NCBI RefSeq assembly: GCF_003368295.1
Contig: NC_039254.1
Span: 1,040,184 to 1,104,183, forward strand
Length of the DNA: 64,000 nucleotides
DNA from: Carassius auratus
Lineage: Eukaryota > Chordata > Actinopteri > Cypriniformes > Cyprinidae
Direction of reading: 5' to 3'
Shown: positions 13,331-25,872 of the stretch, piece after piece
How the letters are laid out: the number at the start of each line of letters is the position of its first letter
How positions within the stretch are numbered: position 1 is the stretch's first letter
Translations under genes and position numbers: made by a program
Notes under the pieces: model-generated
What the model saw: only the letters and a program-made list of their open reading frames with translations
The model's database searches: none
What the model was told of the DNA's origin: nothing

Positions 13331-16300
13331 ATATTATAATGCACTGCTTTAATATTAATTACTATAATTAATAATAATTTAACATTCTTATATAAAATAC
13401 AATCCTATGATCAGAAAACATTTTTTACATTTTTGTATTATTATTATTATTATTATTATTATAAAATACATACATAATGCATAGTAAATTTGTTTTTAAA
13501 CCGTGTTTATTATTAATATTTTTTTAAATATTATAATTTACAGCTTTAATAATTATTACTATAATTAATAATATAAATTATTATATTATTATAAAATGCA
13601 TACATAATCATATGCATCACTAAGCTTTTAAACAGTTTATTGTTATTAAATATAATTATCCACTGCTTTACTAATTACTATTATTAATTAATTAATAACT
13701 TCCTATTCCTTTATATAATACAATTTTATGATGAGAAGACATTTTTTTTTTTTGCAATTATTATTATGATTGTTGCTTTTGTTGTTTGTTTTAACAACAA
13801 CAACAACAACAATAATAATAATAAATGCACATTAAATGAACAGCTGTATTGTTATTGACTAAGATGAATAAAACAAGCGTATTGCCCAATGCAAGTTCAT
13901 CCATAAACTAATAGAACCTTTTTGTAAAGCTTGACTAATAATTTTTCGTGGATTGAGCAAATATATGCAATAGTTGCATGTAGAATAATATAACGTTTTG
14001 ATTTTTAGTTACACTCATTGTTATTTGCATCACTGATACAGTGTAACATCTACAGTAATTATGCATATTTTTGTTATTACTACAGTAAGTACATGCAATG
14101 TGTAACGGACACTGATGGAGTCTGATGATCTACAGACTGATGTCCTTCACGTTATATATTACAGCTCCGACGCGCTTTAAAGCATCTGACGTGTTTAGAT
14201 TCCACCGTCTCTAAGACATCTAACATCTGAAGCATCACGAGGAAACTATTCCTCCGATGCATTAATGTCTTTCCCATTCCATCAGCTGACAGATTGATGT
14301 AGATCACAGCACAGCTATCAGAAAGCTTCAGGAGAATCTCTCACCCGGAGAACGTTCACGAACGCATCAAACTGCTCCTCCAGCGGAGCGCCCTCCGTCG
14401 GCAGAGGCAGACGATAATACCTGCACAAACACAGTTACATTATTATTATTAACCTTTTAAACCAGTGTTTCCTAAACTTTTTTAAGGCTTTCTTCATCCA
14501 GAGTTTTTGAATCAATCTCTTTTGAATTAATGATTCAGATATCATCTTAACAGTCGCTGGTCGCCACCTACTGGCATAATGTAGCATATGCAATCTATAT
14601 TTAAAACCTCACATTCCTTTATTCACCTTTTATTCAAGATTCTTCTCTTTTCTTTAAAAACAGCGTTTCTTGAGGAAAGGAAAAGCTGCTCTTTTTCAAA
14701 CATCAGTTATTTATGTGGAGAAGTAGCACTTCATTCTGAATAATACGGGGCGGAGTTATGAGCTTTGACTGACAACTTGAGGAACCAATGGCATTACAAG
14801 GTTAAGTCACATGCTCCTTTGAATGCTTTTCATTGGTTAAATATTTCTAAAAGCCACAAAGGGACATGACAATGACCATCAGCACTGATTTAGAATAATA
14901 AAGAGGAAGTTTCTGCTCATTGTGGGCACTGGTTCAGCCCCCGTGTGACACTGAAGCAGTAGATGTGTGCACCTGTATGTGGGCAGGGTGAAGCACGGAC
15001 GCTTGAACACCTCCTCTGTGACGTGAACGTCCTCCTCACAGCTGATGGAGATCTTCTGAGGCTCTCCTTTAAAATGCTCGATGTCGCTGTAGACGTAGAA
15101 CACGTTGTCGTTGAGTTTGGCGAAGTCCTGGAGCTGAAAACACAAATAACTTCGGATCAGCACATGCACATCCGTCTGTGATGTTAGCCGGAAATTAAGA
15201 CGACAGGAACGCAGAAACATTGGAGTTTAAATGGGGAAATTATTATAAAATGTTTTAAAAAAAAATAAAAATAACATGCAAAGTATTATTTACATACAAT
15301 GTATTATAACACTGTTTAATTAAGGTTATATAATACATTTAAAAAAAATGTTTTTATGTTCTTATACACGATAGCAACACAATGTCTTGGTTGTCTTGCC
15401 TAATACTATTCCATATTAATATTAGCAAAAGATTTTAATCATATTATAATTTATTATGATATTAGAAAACATTTAAATTATTTATTTTAACTAAATATAT
15501 TACATTGCTTTAATATAATAGTATTTAATTAGAATGAATTAATATAAATATATTTAATACTGAGATCAGAATTATTTTAATTTACTATTATTATTATTAT
15601 TATTACGTATGCTTCCCTGCTTAATAATGCATAAATATAAGCATTATAAAACCTAAATTCAGGAAAATAAATAATAATAATAATTATATATATATATATA
15701 CACATACGCACACTGAAATAAATAAATTGTCATTATAATTAGAATTCAACATTCTTCTTATTATTATTTTTTTCTATTATATATTCTTCAATGCTTAAAT
15801 AATAATAATTATAATAATTCAATAAAAGTATAACTAAACCTAAGATCAGAAAATATCACTACTATTATTAATTATATTTACATTGATGCATTATTAATAT
15901 TATTATTATTATTAATCATAAAAAATATACGATTATACATATATAAAATATATATAAAATGATACAAATTATTATTATATGATACATGAAAATATTATGT
16001 ATATTATATTATATTATATTATATTATATTATATTATATTATATTATATTATATTATATTATATTATATTATATTATATGTGTTAATAATTTTTTCTCCG
16101 ATCTCAGGACAGAATGAATTTTAATTCCGTTCTTTCAGGTCTGCTTTCACGGTCTTCAGCGGTTTCTGTTCTGCACACACAGCAGTTTCGTGTTGTGTTG
16201 ATCCGTCTCTGACCTCTCGTCTGATGGTGAGCTCCAGGTTCTCCGAGCACGCCTGGCGTCCGAGATCGTGCAGGTTCTCATGAAGGTTCTCCTTCCTCCT

Positions 16301-19300
16301 GGGAGTGTAGGGAAGAAAGTCTCCGTCTGAACGCAGGAACACCACGGGCTCCTCACGCAGACAGAAGAAAATCACCTCCTTTTGAGAGCAAACGCATGTA
16401 AATCAGCCGAATCACACTGGACTTACAGTCAGTCATCATCACGGTTATTCCAACTCATTGACTGAAAGCACTAAAACACATTTAGCTGAATCAACAGCAT
16501 TATCTGCACATGGCTTTCTCCTGAGCACTGACCTGATGGCCTTCACCCTGCAGTCTCTGGAGGACCTGTTTGAAGCCACCCAGGCTGGGCTGGCCCATGC
16601 CGTACAGCGGGAAGCTGCCTTTGCTCCGGCGGAAGTTGGGCGCTCCGTACGAGCCGCTGGTGTTGAGGACGTCTGCTTTACTGAACACGTCCTGCACCAT
16701 GAAGAAGGATCCCTGAGGAGAGCGTGATCGATCGGGTCAGCAGTCATCTCTACCAGCGCTTTAACACTTAGAAAACTCTTGTTAAACACAGTTAATGCTG
16801 CTTTTCCTTCCCACTCAACTGGTGTTTATGGAAGCCTATTTCTGACACCGAATAAAAAAAAAAAAAATATCTCACAATTCTGGCTTTTTTTCTCGCAATA
16901 GTTTATATCTCAGTCTTGAATTTTTTTCCAGGAAATTAACCTTTTTTTATTTTTTATTTTTTTTTTAAGCTTATATCAGTTTTTACTTTTTTCTCGCACT
17001 TGACTTTTTTGCATACTGTATATCTCAGGTTTAAACTTTTTCCTCGCAATTTTGACTTTTTTTGCTTATTTCTCAGTTTTTTCTTTTGCAATTTTGACTT
17101 ATTAACTTATATATCAGTTTTGATTTTTTTCATGCAATTCTGAATTTCTTTAGTTAATCTCTAATTTTTGACTGTTCTGGCTTTCTTTACTTTTCCTCAC
17201 AATTTTGTCTTTTTCACAAATGCAAATTTATATGTCACAATTCAGATTTCTTTTAATATCTCAGTTTGTCAGTTTTTTCTTTCTCTACCAATTGTTACTT
17301 TTGTTGTTTTTTTTGTTGTTTTGTTGATTTTTTTATATACCTCACAATACTAACTTTTCTCAGAATTATGAGATATAAACTCACAACTGTGAAAAATGCC
17401 AGTATTGTGATATGACAAGTTGCAATTAACTTTTTAATTTTTTATTCAGTGCCAGAAACGAGCTTTCAGAGTTTGCCAAAACTAATTTTTAAAGCATTTA
17501 AGCTGGTCGTTTATAACATTATTCATTATTCACACAAACATGATTAAAGTGTGTCCACACAGAGCAGTCCTCAAACTAAAAATGATTCATTTCTATGGAA
17601 ACGTTCATAATGGCTAAATGATTTGATTTGTTGTTGATCCCAGTAAAATCACTAAATTAACAACAATAAATGTATGCGTTTGATAGATACTTTTATCCAA
17701 AGCAGTTTCCTTTGAATTCAAGCTAGACATTTTTTTCTGTAGGAATCAAATCCACACAGCAGATAAAATCACATATCAAACAGAACCGAGGCAGTTTATT
17801 ATTTATTTTTTATTTCATTTGCCTATAAATATCTAAATGTATACACTGTGGTGGCATTTGTTATACTGCTTTAAAAAAAAACATAAAATTAAATGTATTA
17901 AAGTCAGTGTTTTTTAAGTATTTTTTGTTTTTATCTATGATTTTAATTAGTTTTGTTTAATTATCTGCATTTAAATTTTATTTTTTGATTGAAGTTTTAG
18001 CACTGAATTTTTTTTTATTAAATCTAAACCATAATGTACAAAAAAAAAATAGCTATCACTCTAAAAATTTTCATATTTATTACAAATATATATTTATAGA
18101 AAGAGAGCGATTTTTTTTTTTTTTTTTTTCAATAAATTTTTTTTAGGACTATTTAATGTAACAATTTTTTTTTTTTAACTCAAAGTCACAAACAAATTTT
18201 TGAAATTTAAATAAAATAAAATAGTACATCATTAATACTAAAGTAGCACAGAGGACGCCACAAAAGGCGAGAGAAAGAAGCTTTCATAATTGAGTTCAAT
18301 AAAGATTTTTACAGTTGCAAAATGTTAATTATGAAAATTGTGACGTGCCATTCAAGTAGCATTAACTCCAGCTTTTATAAAACGAGCTGCTAAACGCCTA
18401 AATATTACTTCATGATGTAAAAAACCTGAGCATCAACAGCAGAAGATCATCAAGAAACACAATGTTCTGGAAAGGAGTGTTTGACAAGCGTGTTATCTGT
18501 TGATTTGCAGCGAAACTCATCAACGGCTCGTCAGCAAACAGAAACTAACGAGCAAACACAGAGACCAGGAGCCCAGCGTGAGCCCAGGAGCTTCAAAGCC
18601 TTCAGATAAAGGTGCAAACGTCCTGTGAGCGCCGAGCAGCGGGGAAGTGATTAATGAAGACAGAGACGTGTTCGGACACTTTTACCAGCTTCGGCTCGCT
18701 CCAAACATTTAGACACAAATCCACTGCGAGAAACATTACTGTACTGGCACCAAAGCAGAATGATTATCATCTTCATGTTGCATGGTATTTACTGCATAAA
18801 TAAACCCAGCACGCACGATGCTGTAGTTTGCAAAAACTAAAATTTGATATGACATTAGGAAATTTACTAATTACTATGGTACTGTATGTACTGCACTTAT
18901 TATTAATAATAATAATAATAATGCAACAAAAAACAATAAAATAAATAATAAAATAAAACACCCTATTAATGTATTGTTATTATTGATTATTTTGTTATTT
19001 ATTTGTATTTAATTTGACTACAAATATCTGAATGTATACAATGTGGCAGCATTTACCATACTGTCATACATTTTCAATTTATTAATTTAATTAAAAAAAA
19101 GTTAGTTCAATGAAAATGTATTACTTTTCCATTACATTTTTATTTGTATATTTTTCGGTTTCATTTTCATTTATTTGTTGAAGTTTTAGTACTTTTACTT
19201 CGTGGTTTGTCATTTTATTATGTTTTTATAATATGAATATATTAGGACTGTCAGTTTAATGCACTAATTTATTATGAAAAAATAATGCATTTCAAATATT

Positions 19301-19844
19301 TTAAGGGTTAACGCACTAGCCCCGCCCCCAGACCTGTACATCATCATATATCTCATATAATTAACTGTTGAAAAAATATGATGCATGGGCAACAACTCCA
19401 TAAATGCAAATGTTATACCCTAAAAAAAACAAGATATTGGTGCAAAAAGCCCCGTATGAGTTTTTGTCTCATATTTATATCATATGATAAGAGAGATCAC
19501 ACCAGAGGAGAGCAGTATTACACGATTTTGTATTTGTAGTATCACGTTTAAATGTGATTTTACACAACAGTAAATATGAAGCTGATATTGTGTCATATTT
19601 AAAAAAAATAATAAAATAAGTTGATATACAAAAAAATATATAAGAAAATAAATGTTTACATTTTAGTATTTTTTGTCATTTTTATTATTCTTTTTTAAAT
19701 ATGCCTATATTTTTTATTCAATTTTATTTCAGATTTCTCACCTGGACCAGATGGTGCTCAGGCATGTTGTCTGAGATCCTCCCAACTTTATAGTTCGTAC
19801 GGACAACATCGTCGTGGATCTGAAACTCCTGTCTGCAGTTATAC

Positions 19845-19890
<46 letters not shown>

Positions 19891-20120
19891 ACTCAATCAG
19901 GAGAACGATCGGTGACTGCAGGCGTCTCAGGACAGAGCCGGACGTACGTGATGACCACAGGAGCCACTTTATTAGTGATGATGGACTTGGCCTTGTTGTT
20001 GTGGATGCTGAGCGTCTGGAAGGAGGCGGAGCTCGCCGACCGCCTGCTGTCCGTCATCCCGTTGCCGTGGAAACTCTCATGCAGCGTGGGCTGGGGAGCA
20101 GCGCTGGCAGTCGTACCCAT
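5127..20120 (-). CDS. pald1: Paladin (phosphatase domain-containing, 3' end missing)
   Basis: Seventeen minus-strand coding exons keep frame across GT-AG introns: 20120-19948, 19844-19742, 16712-16533, 16378-16214, 15133-14973, 14420-14345, 11727-11570, 11238-11142, 11052-10948, 10739-10644, 10567-10433, 9447-9331, 9256-9077, 8906-8709, 7883-7743, 7100-7029 and 5267-5127. They total 2298 nt, or 766 residues; human PALD1 has 856, so about one C-terminal exon is missing. The protein has an N-terminal Gly-2 myristoylation-type start (MGTTAS) and two CX5R phosphatase loops, at C308 (CQVGVGR) and C673 (CSDGKAR). Recognisable paladin segments include VAPVVITYN, PNFR/YGMGQPS and ETMTPLHYHLREII. Paladins are membrane-associated proteins with weak or no protein phosphatase activity, reported to act on phosphoinositides and to restrain endothelial receptor signalling. 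A 5' UTR intron ends at 20134; the first exon was not located. Whether this is the a or b teleost copy cannot be told here. Confidence 0.95.
5754..5826. repeat. TA microsatellite
   Basis: About 36 TA units in a pald1 intron. Confidence 0.95.
6530..6870 (-). repeat. Dispersed repeat, composite foldback copy
   Basis: The right part is the inverted version of the 1241-1648 repeat (GAAGACTGGAGGAATGATGC). The left 80 bp (TCTTCTGCTCTCCAAGCCTG) is the start of the same family in the opposite orientation, giving a head-to-head structure. Confidence 0.65.
7743..7883 (-). CDS. pald1: pald1 exon with second CX5R phosphatase loop
   Basis: This exon encodes 47 residues (649-695) with the core FVFNCSDGKARTSTALVIA. 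Cys673 and Arg679 are kept, but the glycine usually just before the Arg in a C-X2-G-X-G-R loop is Ala here. The splice acceptor (GTGTGCAG) is the end of a CA/TG microsatellite at 7886-7921. Confidence 0.92.
7886..7921. repeat. CA microsatellite at pald1 acceptor
   Basis: CA array whose complement supplies the splice acceptor of the exon at 7743-7883. Confidence 0.9.
8911..8948. repeat. CA/GA microsatellite at pald1 acceptor
   Basis: CA array followed by GA, 4 nt from the acceptor (GACGTAG) of the exon at 8709-8906. Confidence 0.9.
9448..10432. other. pald1 intron without recognised elements
   Basis: AT-rich intron with A and T homopolymer runs. No exon or named repeat was recognised. Confidence 0.6.
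11395..11555 (-). repeat. Partial dispersed repeat
   Basis: AGGATGCATTAAATTGATC, AAATAAATGCTGTTCTTTTG and ATGCATCACAGTTTCCAC are the complement of the end part of the 1241-1648 family. Confidence 0.6.
11570..11727 (-). CDS. pald1: pald1 exon with first CX5R phosphatase loop
   Basis: This exon encodes residues 287-338, including CQVGVGRTNLGM with catalytic-type Cys308 and Arg314. The motif is nearly the same as in other vertebrate paladins. The acceptor TGTCAG and donor GTAAGA are both canonical. Confidence 0.93.
11728..14344. other. Large AT-rich pald1 intron
   Basis: The intron contains A-runs (12122-12144) and repeated TTATTATTA tracts around 13165-13830. Two similar blocks (13165-13330 and 13385-13560), both with a CCTATGATCAGAAAA motif, look like a degenerate tandem duplication of about 200 bp. 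No coding signal was seen. Confidence 0.55.
15134..16213. other. AT-rich pald1 intron
   Basis: Low-complexity AT sequence with ATT-trinucleotide runs, ending in a pentanucleotide array (15993-16079). No exon was seen. Confidence 0.6.
15993..16079. repeat. ATATT pentanucleotide array
   Basis: About 16 copies of ATATT, in the intron 5' of a pald1 exon acceptor-free side. The same unit forms an array at 52970-53022. Confidence 0.9.
16829..17469. mobile_element. MITE-like element with internal degenerate array
   Basis: Imperfect terminal inverted repeats of about 31 bp face each other: 16829-16860 (TTTCTGACACCGAATAAAAA) and the complement of 17439-17469 (TTTCTGGCACTGAATAAAAA). The interior is a degenerate tandem array around CTCGCAATTTTGACTTTTT and ATATCTCAGTTTT. 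There is no ORF of note. It lies in the pald1 intron 16713-19741, whose remainder is AT-rich without recognised coding sequence. Confidence 0.6.
19847..19887. repeat. CA microsatellite at pald1 acceptor
   Basis: About 20 CA units; the complement ends GTGTGCAG, the acceptor of coding exon 2. Confidence 0.92.
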
Positions 20121-20133
20121 AATCCTCCAGCAG
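19948..20133 (-). CDS. pald1: pald1 first coding exon with start codon
   Basis: The start ATG is at 20120-20118, 13 nt inside the exon, after a splice acceptor (TTGACAG) ending at 20134. An upstream in-frame GTG-rich reading frame is only the TG microsatellite (20144-20172) and is not used. The exon encodes 57 residues plus two bases, ending VVIT. Met-Gly-Thr-Thr-Ala-Ser fits an N-myristoylation signal, as in mammalian paladin. The donor is GTACGT at 19947. Confidence 0.92.
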
Positions 20134-20141
20134 CTGTCAAT

Positions 20142-20143
<2 letters not shown>

Positions 20144-20172
<29 letters not shown>
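20144..20172. repeat. CA microsatellite before pald1 coding exon 1
   Basis: About 14 CA units, about 10 nt from the acceptor of the exon that carries the start codon. Confidence 0.9.
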
Positions 20173-22747
20173 CATCAGACTCAAACTAAAGCAGTGATGT
20201 CAAACGATGTCTCCATGTCTCCATACTCGGGAAGCACAACAAAACTCTGGTTCTCAGACTGAGTGCGGCCCATTCACAGGGAAAATAAAATCTCCCAGTG
20301 TCCTCGGCGGAAGACAGATGGGAATTCCTGCTTCCCGCATCAACAGCTATTGAAATACAGCGGTGGAGCTCAAGCGGAGACGGACCGCTCGCACAAAAGG
20401 GTCTCGGCGCAGACAGGAAGTGCTCAGCAGCTGCAGGAAGCATCTGCGGTCGAACAGGCTGATCAGAGGAAGGATGCAGAACGCTCCTCGTTCTTAAGAG
20501 ATGTACATCTCAGATCAGACGCACATTTCTAACTGTGAGAAGAGCTGGAGACAAACATACATCACACAGGTCTGCGCTGCGACACACAGCAGGGAGATGC
20601 AGGCTAAAACATCAAATAATTTTTTTTAAATATTTTAAAAACTAAATAAAAATGTAAAATAATTTAATGAATGAAAATAAAATGAAGTAAAAAATTAATT
20701 ATAAACAATTAGATAATAAAAAAAAGTTAAAAAAATTCTAATGAATGCAATGAAATAAACCTAATAAAATAAAAAAATGAAAATAAAAAATATTTAAAAT
20801 GGTAAAAACAAAATATAAAATGAAACTGAAAATAAAAGTAACGAAATAAAAAAATCTATTATAAACAATTAGATAATAAAAAAGTTCAAAAAATGAAATT
20901 GTAAAGAATGTAATGAAATAAAACAAACCTAATAAAATATACAAAATGTAAGTAATAAAATTAAAAATAAATAAAAAATAAGATAAAAATAATTCAATGA
21001 AACTGAAAATAAAACTAATTAAATAAAAAATAATTTTAATTAGATGATAAAGTAAAAAAATGGAAATTGTAATGAATGTAATTAAATAAAACAAACAACA
21101 TTAAAAAATGTTTAAAAATATTAAAAAAGGTACAAAATTGAAAATAAAATAAAACAGACAATAAGAGTAATGAAAAAAATTTATTATAAACAAATAGATA
21201 ATAAAAAAATCGAAAAAACTAAGAAAAAAATTAAATACAAAATATATTTAAAAATAAGAAAAATAATAATAAAATGAAACAGAAAATAAAAGTACTGAAA
21301 TAATAATAATAACAATAAAATAAAATAATAAATTGTAAAAAAATAAGCTTCATTTTAAAATAAAAAGTAACAGACTATCAAACACCACAGTATTCCCACC
21401 GAATATAAAAGAGTCATTAGTCTCAGTTTGTAACCACAAGCCAGTTTTAGGAGACACACCTCTCAAACAGAGCTGCGCCCATCTTCAGGAAGTGTGAGCA
21501 GATTTCACAATATAACACAATCTCTTCACAATCCATCAAGGACATTATTATTATTTATGTCTCTAGTGAATGTGTCCTTCACAAACCTCGACTGAAAGAG
21601 GACGCTTCTCAGAATCACATCTGCAGTTTTCATTCACAAATATCTCAAGTGCGAACACAAACAGGGTTTGATCAGGTTTAATAGCTTGAATTAGTTTTAC
21701 TTGAATAAGTTTTAGTATTCTTTAAGCACATTTTCGTCATTATTATTAGTTGTGGTTGTCTAATATGTCTATAAATATTTATTATAAAATAAAAGTAATT
21801 AAATAAATAATAATAATATAATAATAAAAATAATAAATTATAAAAAATAAGCTTAATTGTAAAATAAAAGGTTTATGGATTATGCAAAAAAATGAAAACA
21901 AAAGGTTGCGTTGAGAGTTGAATTAAAATAAATTTTAACATTAATGTTTTCATAGTTTTAATTTATCAGTTAATCATAATAGAATGATATGACGGAGAGT
22001 GAATTGTGCAAGAACTTTCATTTTCGTGGTAAAAATCCCTTGAGAGTGAAAATGCCCCGTTAAGTGCACTTCACAGTGTGGAAATCAGAGCACATGTGTA
22101 ATCTGTGGTGCATGTGTAATAGACAGAAGGGTCAGAGTTACACAAACATGACAAAACACCTAAAAATCCCTTCAGCGGGGAAGTGCCTTCAGAAACATGA
22201 GGGTGTTGCGTGTGTTTAGTCCTAATGCATGGATCCAGTGATGCTCACATTAATGATTCACTGGGGTTTTACACTATGAACAGTCATTGTGTTGATAATT
22301 TGACATCCATCAGCAGTGAAGCACAGCACAACTTCACGACTTCACGACTTCCCTTATGAGTAAAAACAACTGCCCGGAAAAACTGACTTCCTCACACTAC
22401 TTCCTGTTGCAACACCGCGGAGATGTGCATGTTACTTCACCATGGCACTGAACCATTTACAGAGTCACACACCGTAATATTTACAATTCAACTGAGGTTC
22501 CTGTGAACTAATAACCTCCAGGTTAAAAAAAATGTTTTTAGATTTTTTTGCATAAGACGTAAAATTTAAATCACACCACCTTAAATCACACACTTGATAT
22601 AATTCTAAAACATGCCATTACAAACAAAACAGCTATAAAAATAATTGCAAATGTTAGTAAACAAGTTAGTAAATTTCTATATTTTACTTAAAATAAACAA
22701 ATAAATAAAATAAACAAATAAATAAAATAAATAAATAAATAAAAATA

Positions 22748-22755
<8 letters not shown>

Positions 22756-22805
<50 letters not shown>

Positions 22806-22912
22806 TAAATACACTAAAATATGACATTAAAATTAAACCAAAACAATTGCATTATATAGTTATAATATTATAATATAATAGTTATTAAACAAGTGAATAT
22901 TTACATTATCAA

Positions 22913-23002
<90 letters not shown>
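22756..23002. repeat. Two TA arrays
   Basis: TA arrays at 22756-22801 and 22919-23002, separated by about 115 bp of AT-rich sequence. Confidence 0.92.
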
Positions 23003-23007
<5 letters not shown>

Positions 23008-23678
23008 TATGCACACAAAAATAAAAACAAACAAATAAATTAATAAATACTAAAACAACTATAAAATGTCAAAAGTTAGTAAAATATATTTTAATATTTT
23101 AGTAAAAATAAATGCATTTGAACAACACCCAAATAAACAAGTAAATAAATAAAATAATGCTAAAACATGGCAATAATCAAACTACCAAAAAGTGAAAATT
23201 TTGTAAATATATTTTATAAATATTTTATAAATATATAAAAATAAATAAATTTGAACACACACATACTTACCCAAAAGTATTGCATTAATAATAAAGCAAA
23301 ACCACTATAAAATTATTTGCAGACATTAGTAATTAAATTTTGATATTTTAGTTACACAGCACGAAACATGTGAAGACATTAAAATAAAATACTACTTGAA
23401 AACAGAAACCATTGCATCATCACTTTGTGCTAGAAACATGGTACTTTTGTCAGCAAGAGTGTCAAAAACCCACAGTGCATGCAACAATCAGAAGAAGGGG
23501 ATAAAAGCATGACTGCAAACTAAATATCAGCTCTTGAACTGAACGCAAATACACTGTAGGTTTTCCCAGAATGCACCAGGAAAAACTGTGCATCACACGC
23601 AAGCATTTACAGATCAGAAATAGCACATAATTACAGTTATTCTGAACGGCTCTGAGAAGCACAGCCCAATATGAACAC

Positions 23679-24904
23679 CAGTGGTGGACGAAGTACACAA
23701 ATCAAGTACTTGAGTAAAAGTACAGATACATATGGTCAAATATTACTCCAGTAAAAGTAAAAGTACTCCTTTTTCAATTTTACTCAAGTGAAAGTACAAA
23801 AGTACTCAATTTTTTATGTACTTAAGTAAAAAAGTACTGCAAGATAGATGTTTGCAATTTTATATATGCTACTTAATTAAATTTTAAATTAGCACATTTT
23901 TTTTATAATCCTACTGCTCAAAATACCAGGGATTTTTTCCAAAATAACCACTATATGGAGTCAAGATATTTTTGTTGTTGATATGGACTACGCTGATTAG
24001 AGTAATGTTCACTGTGAAGCTTACACTGTGATGTACCTGAGAGAAAACAGAGATGACCATCTGATTTTCACCAGTAAGAACAAAGTATTTTAAAGTTAGT
24101 TGTTTTACAGAACATCAAAGTTACAGTACAGACCAAAAGTTTGGACACACCTTCTCATTCAAAGAGTTTCCTTTATTTTCATGACTATGAAAATTGTAGA
24201 GTCACACTGAAGGCATCAAGAGAGTATTTGACAAGATTGTTTGGTCTTCTATTTGAGCAAGAAGGAGAGTGATGGGGTGCTGCACCAGATGACCTGGCCT
24301 CCACAGTCACCGGACCTGAACCCAATCCAGATGGTTTAGGGGTGAGCTGGACCACAGACAGAAGGTAAAAGGGCCAACAAGTGCTAAGCATCTCTCGGGG
24401 AACTCCTTCAAGACTGTTGAAGACCATTTCAGGTGACTACCTCTTGAAGCTCATCAAGATAATGCCAAGAGTGTGCAAAGCAGTAATCAAAGCAAAAGGT
24501 GGCCACTTTGAAGAACCTACAATATGACATATTTTCAGCTTTACACTTTTTTGTTATGTATATAATTTCATATGTAATTCCACATGTGTTAATTCATAGT
24601 TCTGATGCCTTCAGTGTGAATCTACAATTTTCATAGTCATGAAAATAAAGAAAACTCTTTGAATGAGAAGGTGTGTCCAAACTTTTGGTCTGTACTGTAT
24701 GACATGATAATAAGGCCTGAAGTTAGGAAGAACATTTTAAGGAAAAAAATAATAAAACAAATTTCATAATGATTTTTTCCTTCTCAAATCTTGTCTGTGG
24801 TTTAAAAACACCCCTGGCCAAACGGGGTGCATCTCTTCCCACTGATAATTACTGTAGTTACCATGTTCTGAACATCACATCCTTTCTTTTCTAACCAGAT
24901 GTAA

Positions 24905-24958
<54 letters not shown>

Positions 24959-25872
24959 GCTGAATAAAAATATTTGGACATTATAAAAATTACATCAATT
25001 TAGCACTAACAAGCTTGTTAGCTAGACAGTTAGCATCAGCTAACAATATTTACTTATTTTCAGTACGATGAACATTCATGTCTGTCTACTCGTCTATTTA
25101 ATCCAAACAATATACATATGTATAAAGTTACTGTCGATAAACAATATAAAAACAGACGTAACATAGGACATTTTAATAAAACTGTTAACATTACGGCAGC
25201 GGTGAATTTGAACGTGCATGAGTTATTGTATTTAATCTGTGTTATTTTATGGGGGGGGGGGTTGTTGTTGTTGTTTTTTTTTACGTACAATTGATGTGTC
25301 TGCATCGTCTGCACTCGAGCATTTCAGTGGGCTTAAATAGATCACTCTTTACAACGGATTTAGTTCCCAAACAACTGACAGTTTTGACCTAAATATGATT
25401 TTCAGTTACAATAATTAATCCAAAATTTCGACATAACTTACTTTTAGCAACATCAGACGCACGCGCGCTCACAAGATCTCCCGGTTCTTACTTCTGGAGA
25501 CTCGCACTAAACGGTTCATTTGAATCAGTGAGTGGTCGACTCCAGAACAGCTGCAATCGGATCATTCTAATTCGTAAACGAATCGTTTGGTGCGATTCGC
25601 GATCCGATTTAAAAGTATATTTTGAAAAGATTCAGTTCGTTCATGATGAATCAGACACCGCTTCTGCGTGTCGGAGCACGTGATATTATAGGGAGTAACG
25701 ATATGTTTTATGAAATGTAGTGAAGTAAAAAGTACGATTTTATGCTTTGGAATGTAGTGAAGTAAAAGTAAAAGTTGCTCAAAATAAAACTACTCCAGTA
25801 AAGTACAGATACCTGAGAAATGTACTTAAGTACAGTAACGAAGTAAAGCTACTCCGTTACTGTCCACCACTG
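23679..25872. mobile_element. hAT-type element, non-autonomous
   Basis: Starts CAGTGGTGGAC and ends GTCCACCACTG, with a perfect 8 bp target duplication ATGAACAC at 23671-23678 and 25873-25880. An 8 bp duplication with CAGNG-type ends is the hAT signature. Subterminal AAGTAC-rich words (AGTACTTGAGTAAAAGTACA) occur at both ends. No transposase was seen. Length is 2194 bp including a nested Tc1-type MITE and a TA array (24908-24955). Confidence 0.85.
24124..24697. mobile_element. Tc1-type deletion derivative nested in the hAT element
   Basis: Ends CAGTACAGACCAAAAG and complement, flanked by TA (24122-24123, 24698-24699). Inverted repeats are about 95 bp (24124-24218 and 24604-24697). The interior keeps a transposase tail, WPPQSPDLNPIQMV, in which the catalytic Glu codon reads CAG (Gln) and is followed by a stop. 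It therefore cannot move itself. Confidence 0.88.

Noticed and set aside
16458..16727. 89-residue plus-strand ORF
   Set aside because: Antisense to a pald1 exon that is in frame and spliced correctly.
20738..21094. 118-residue Phe/Ile-rich minus-strand ORF
   Set aside because: A-rich low-complexity DNA; membrane-like composition is a by-product of TTT/ATT codons.
24185..24427. 80-residue minus-strand ORF
   Set aside because: Lies inside the Tc1 deletion derivative, antisense to the transposase remnant.
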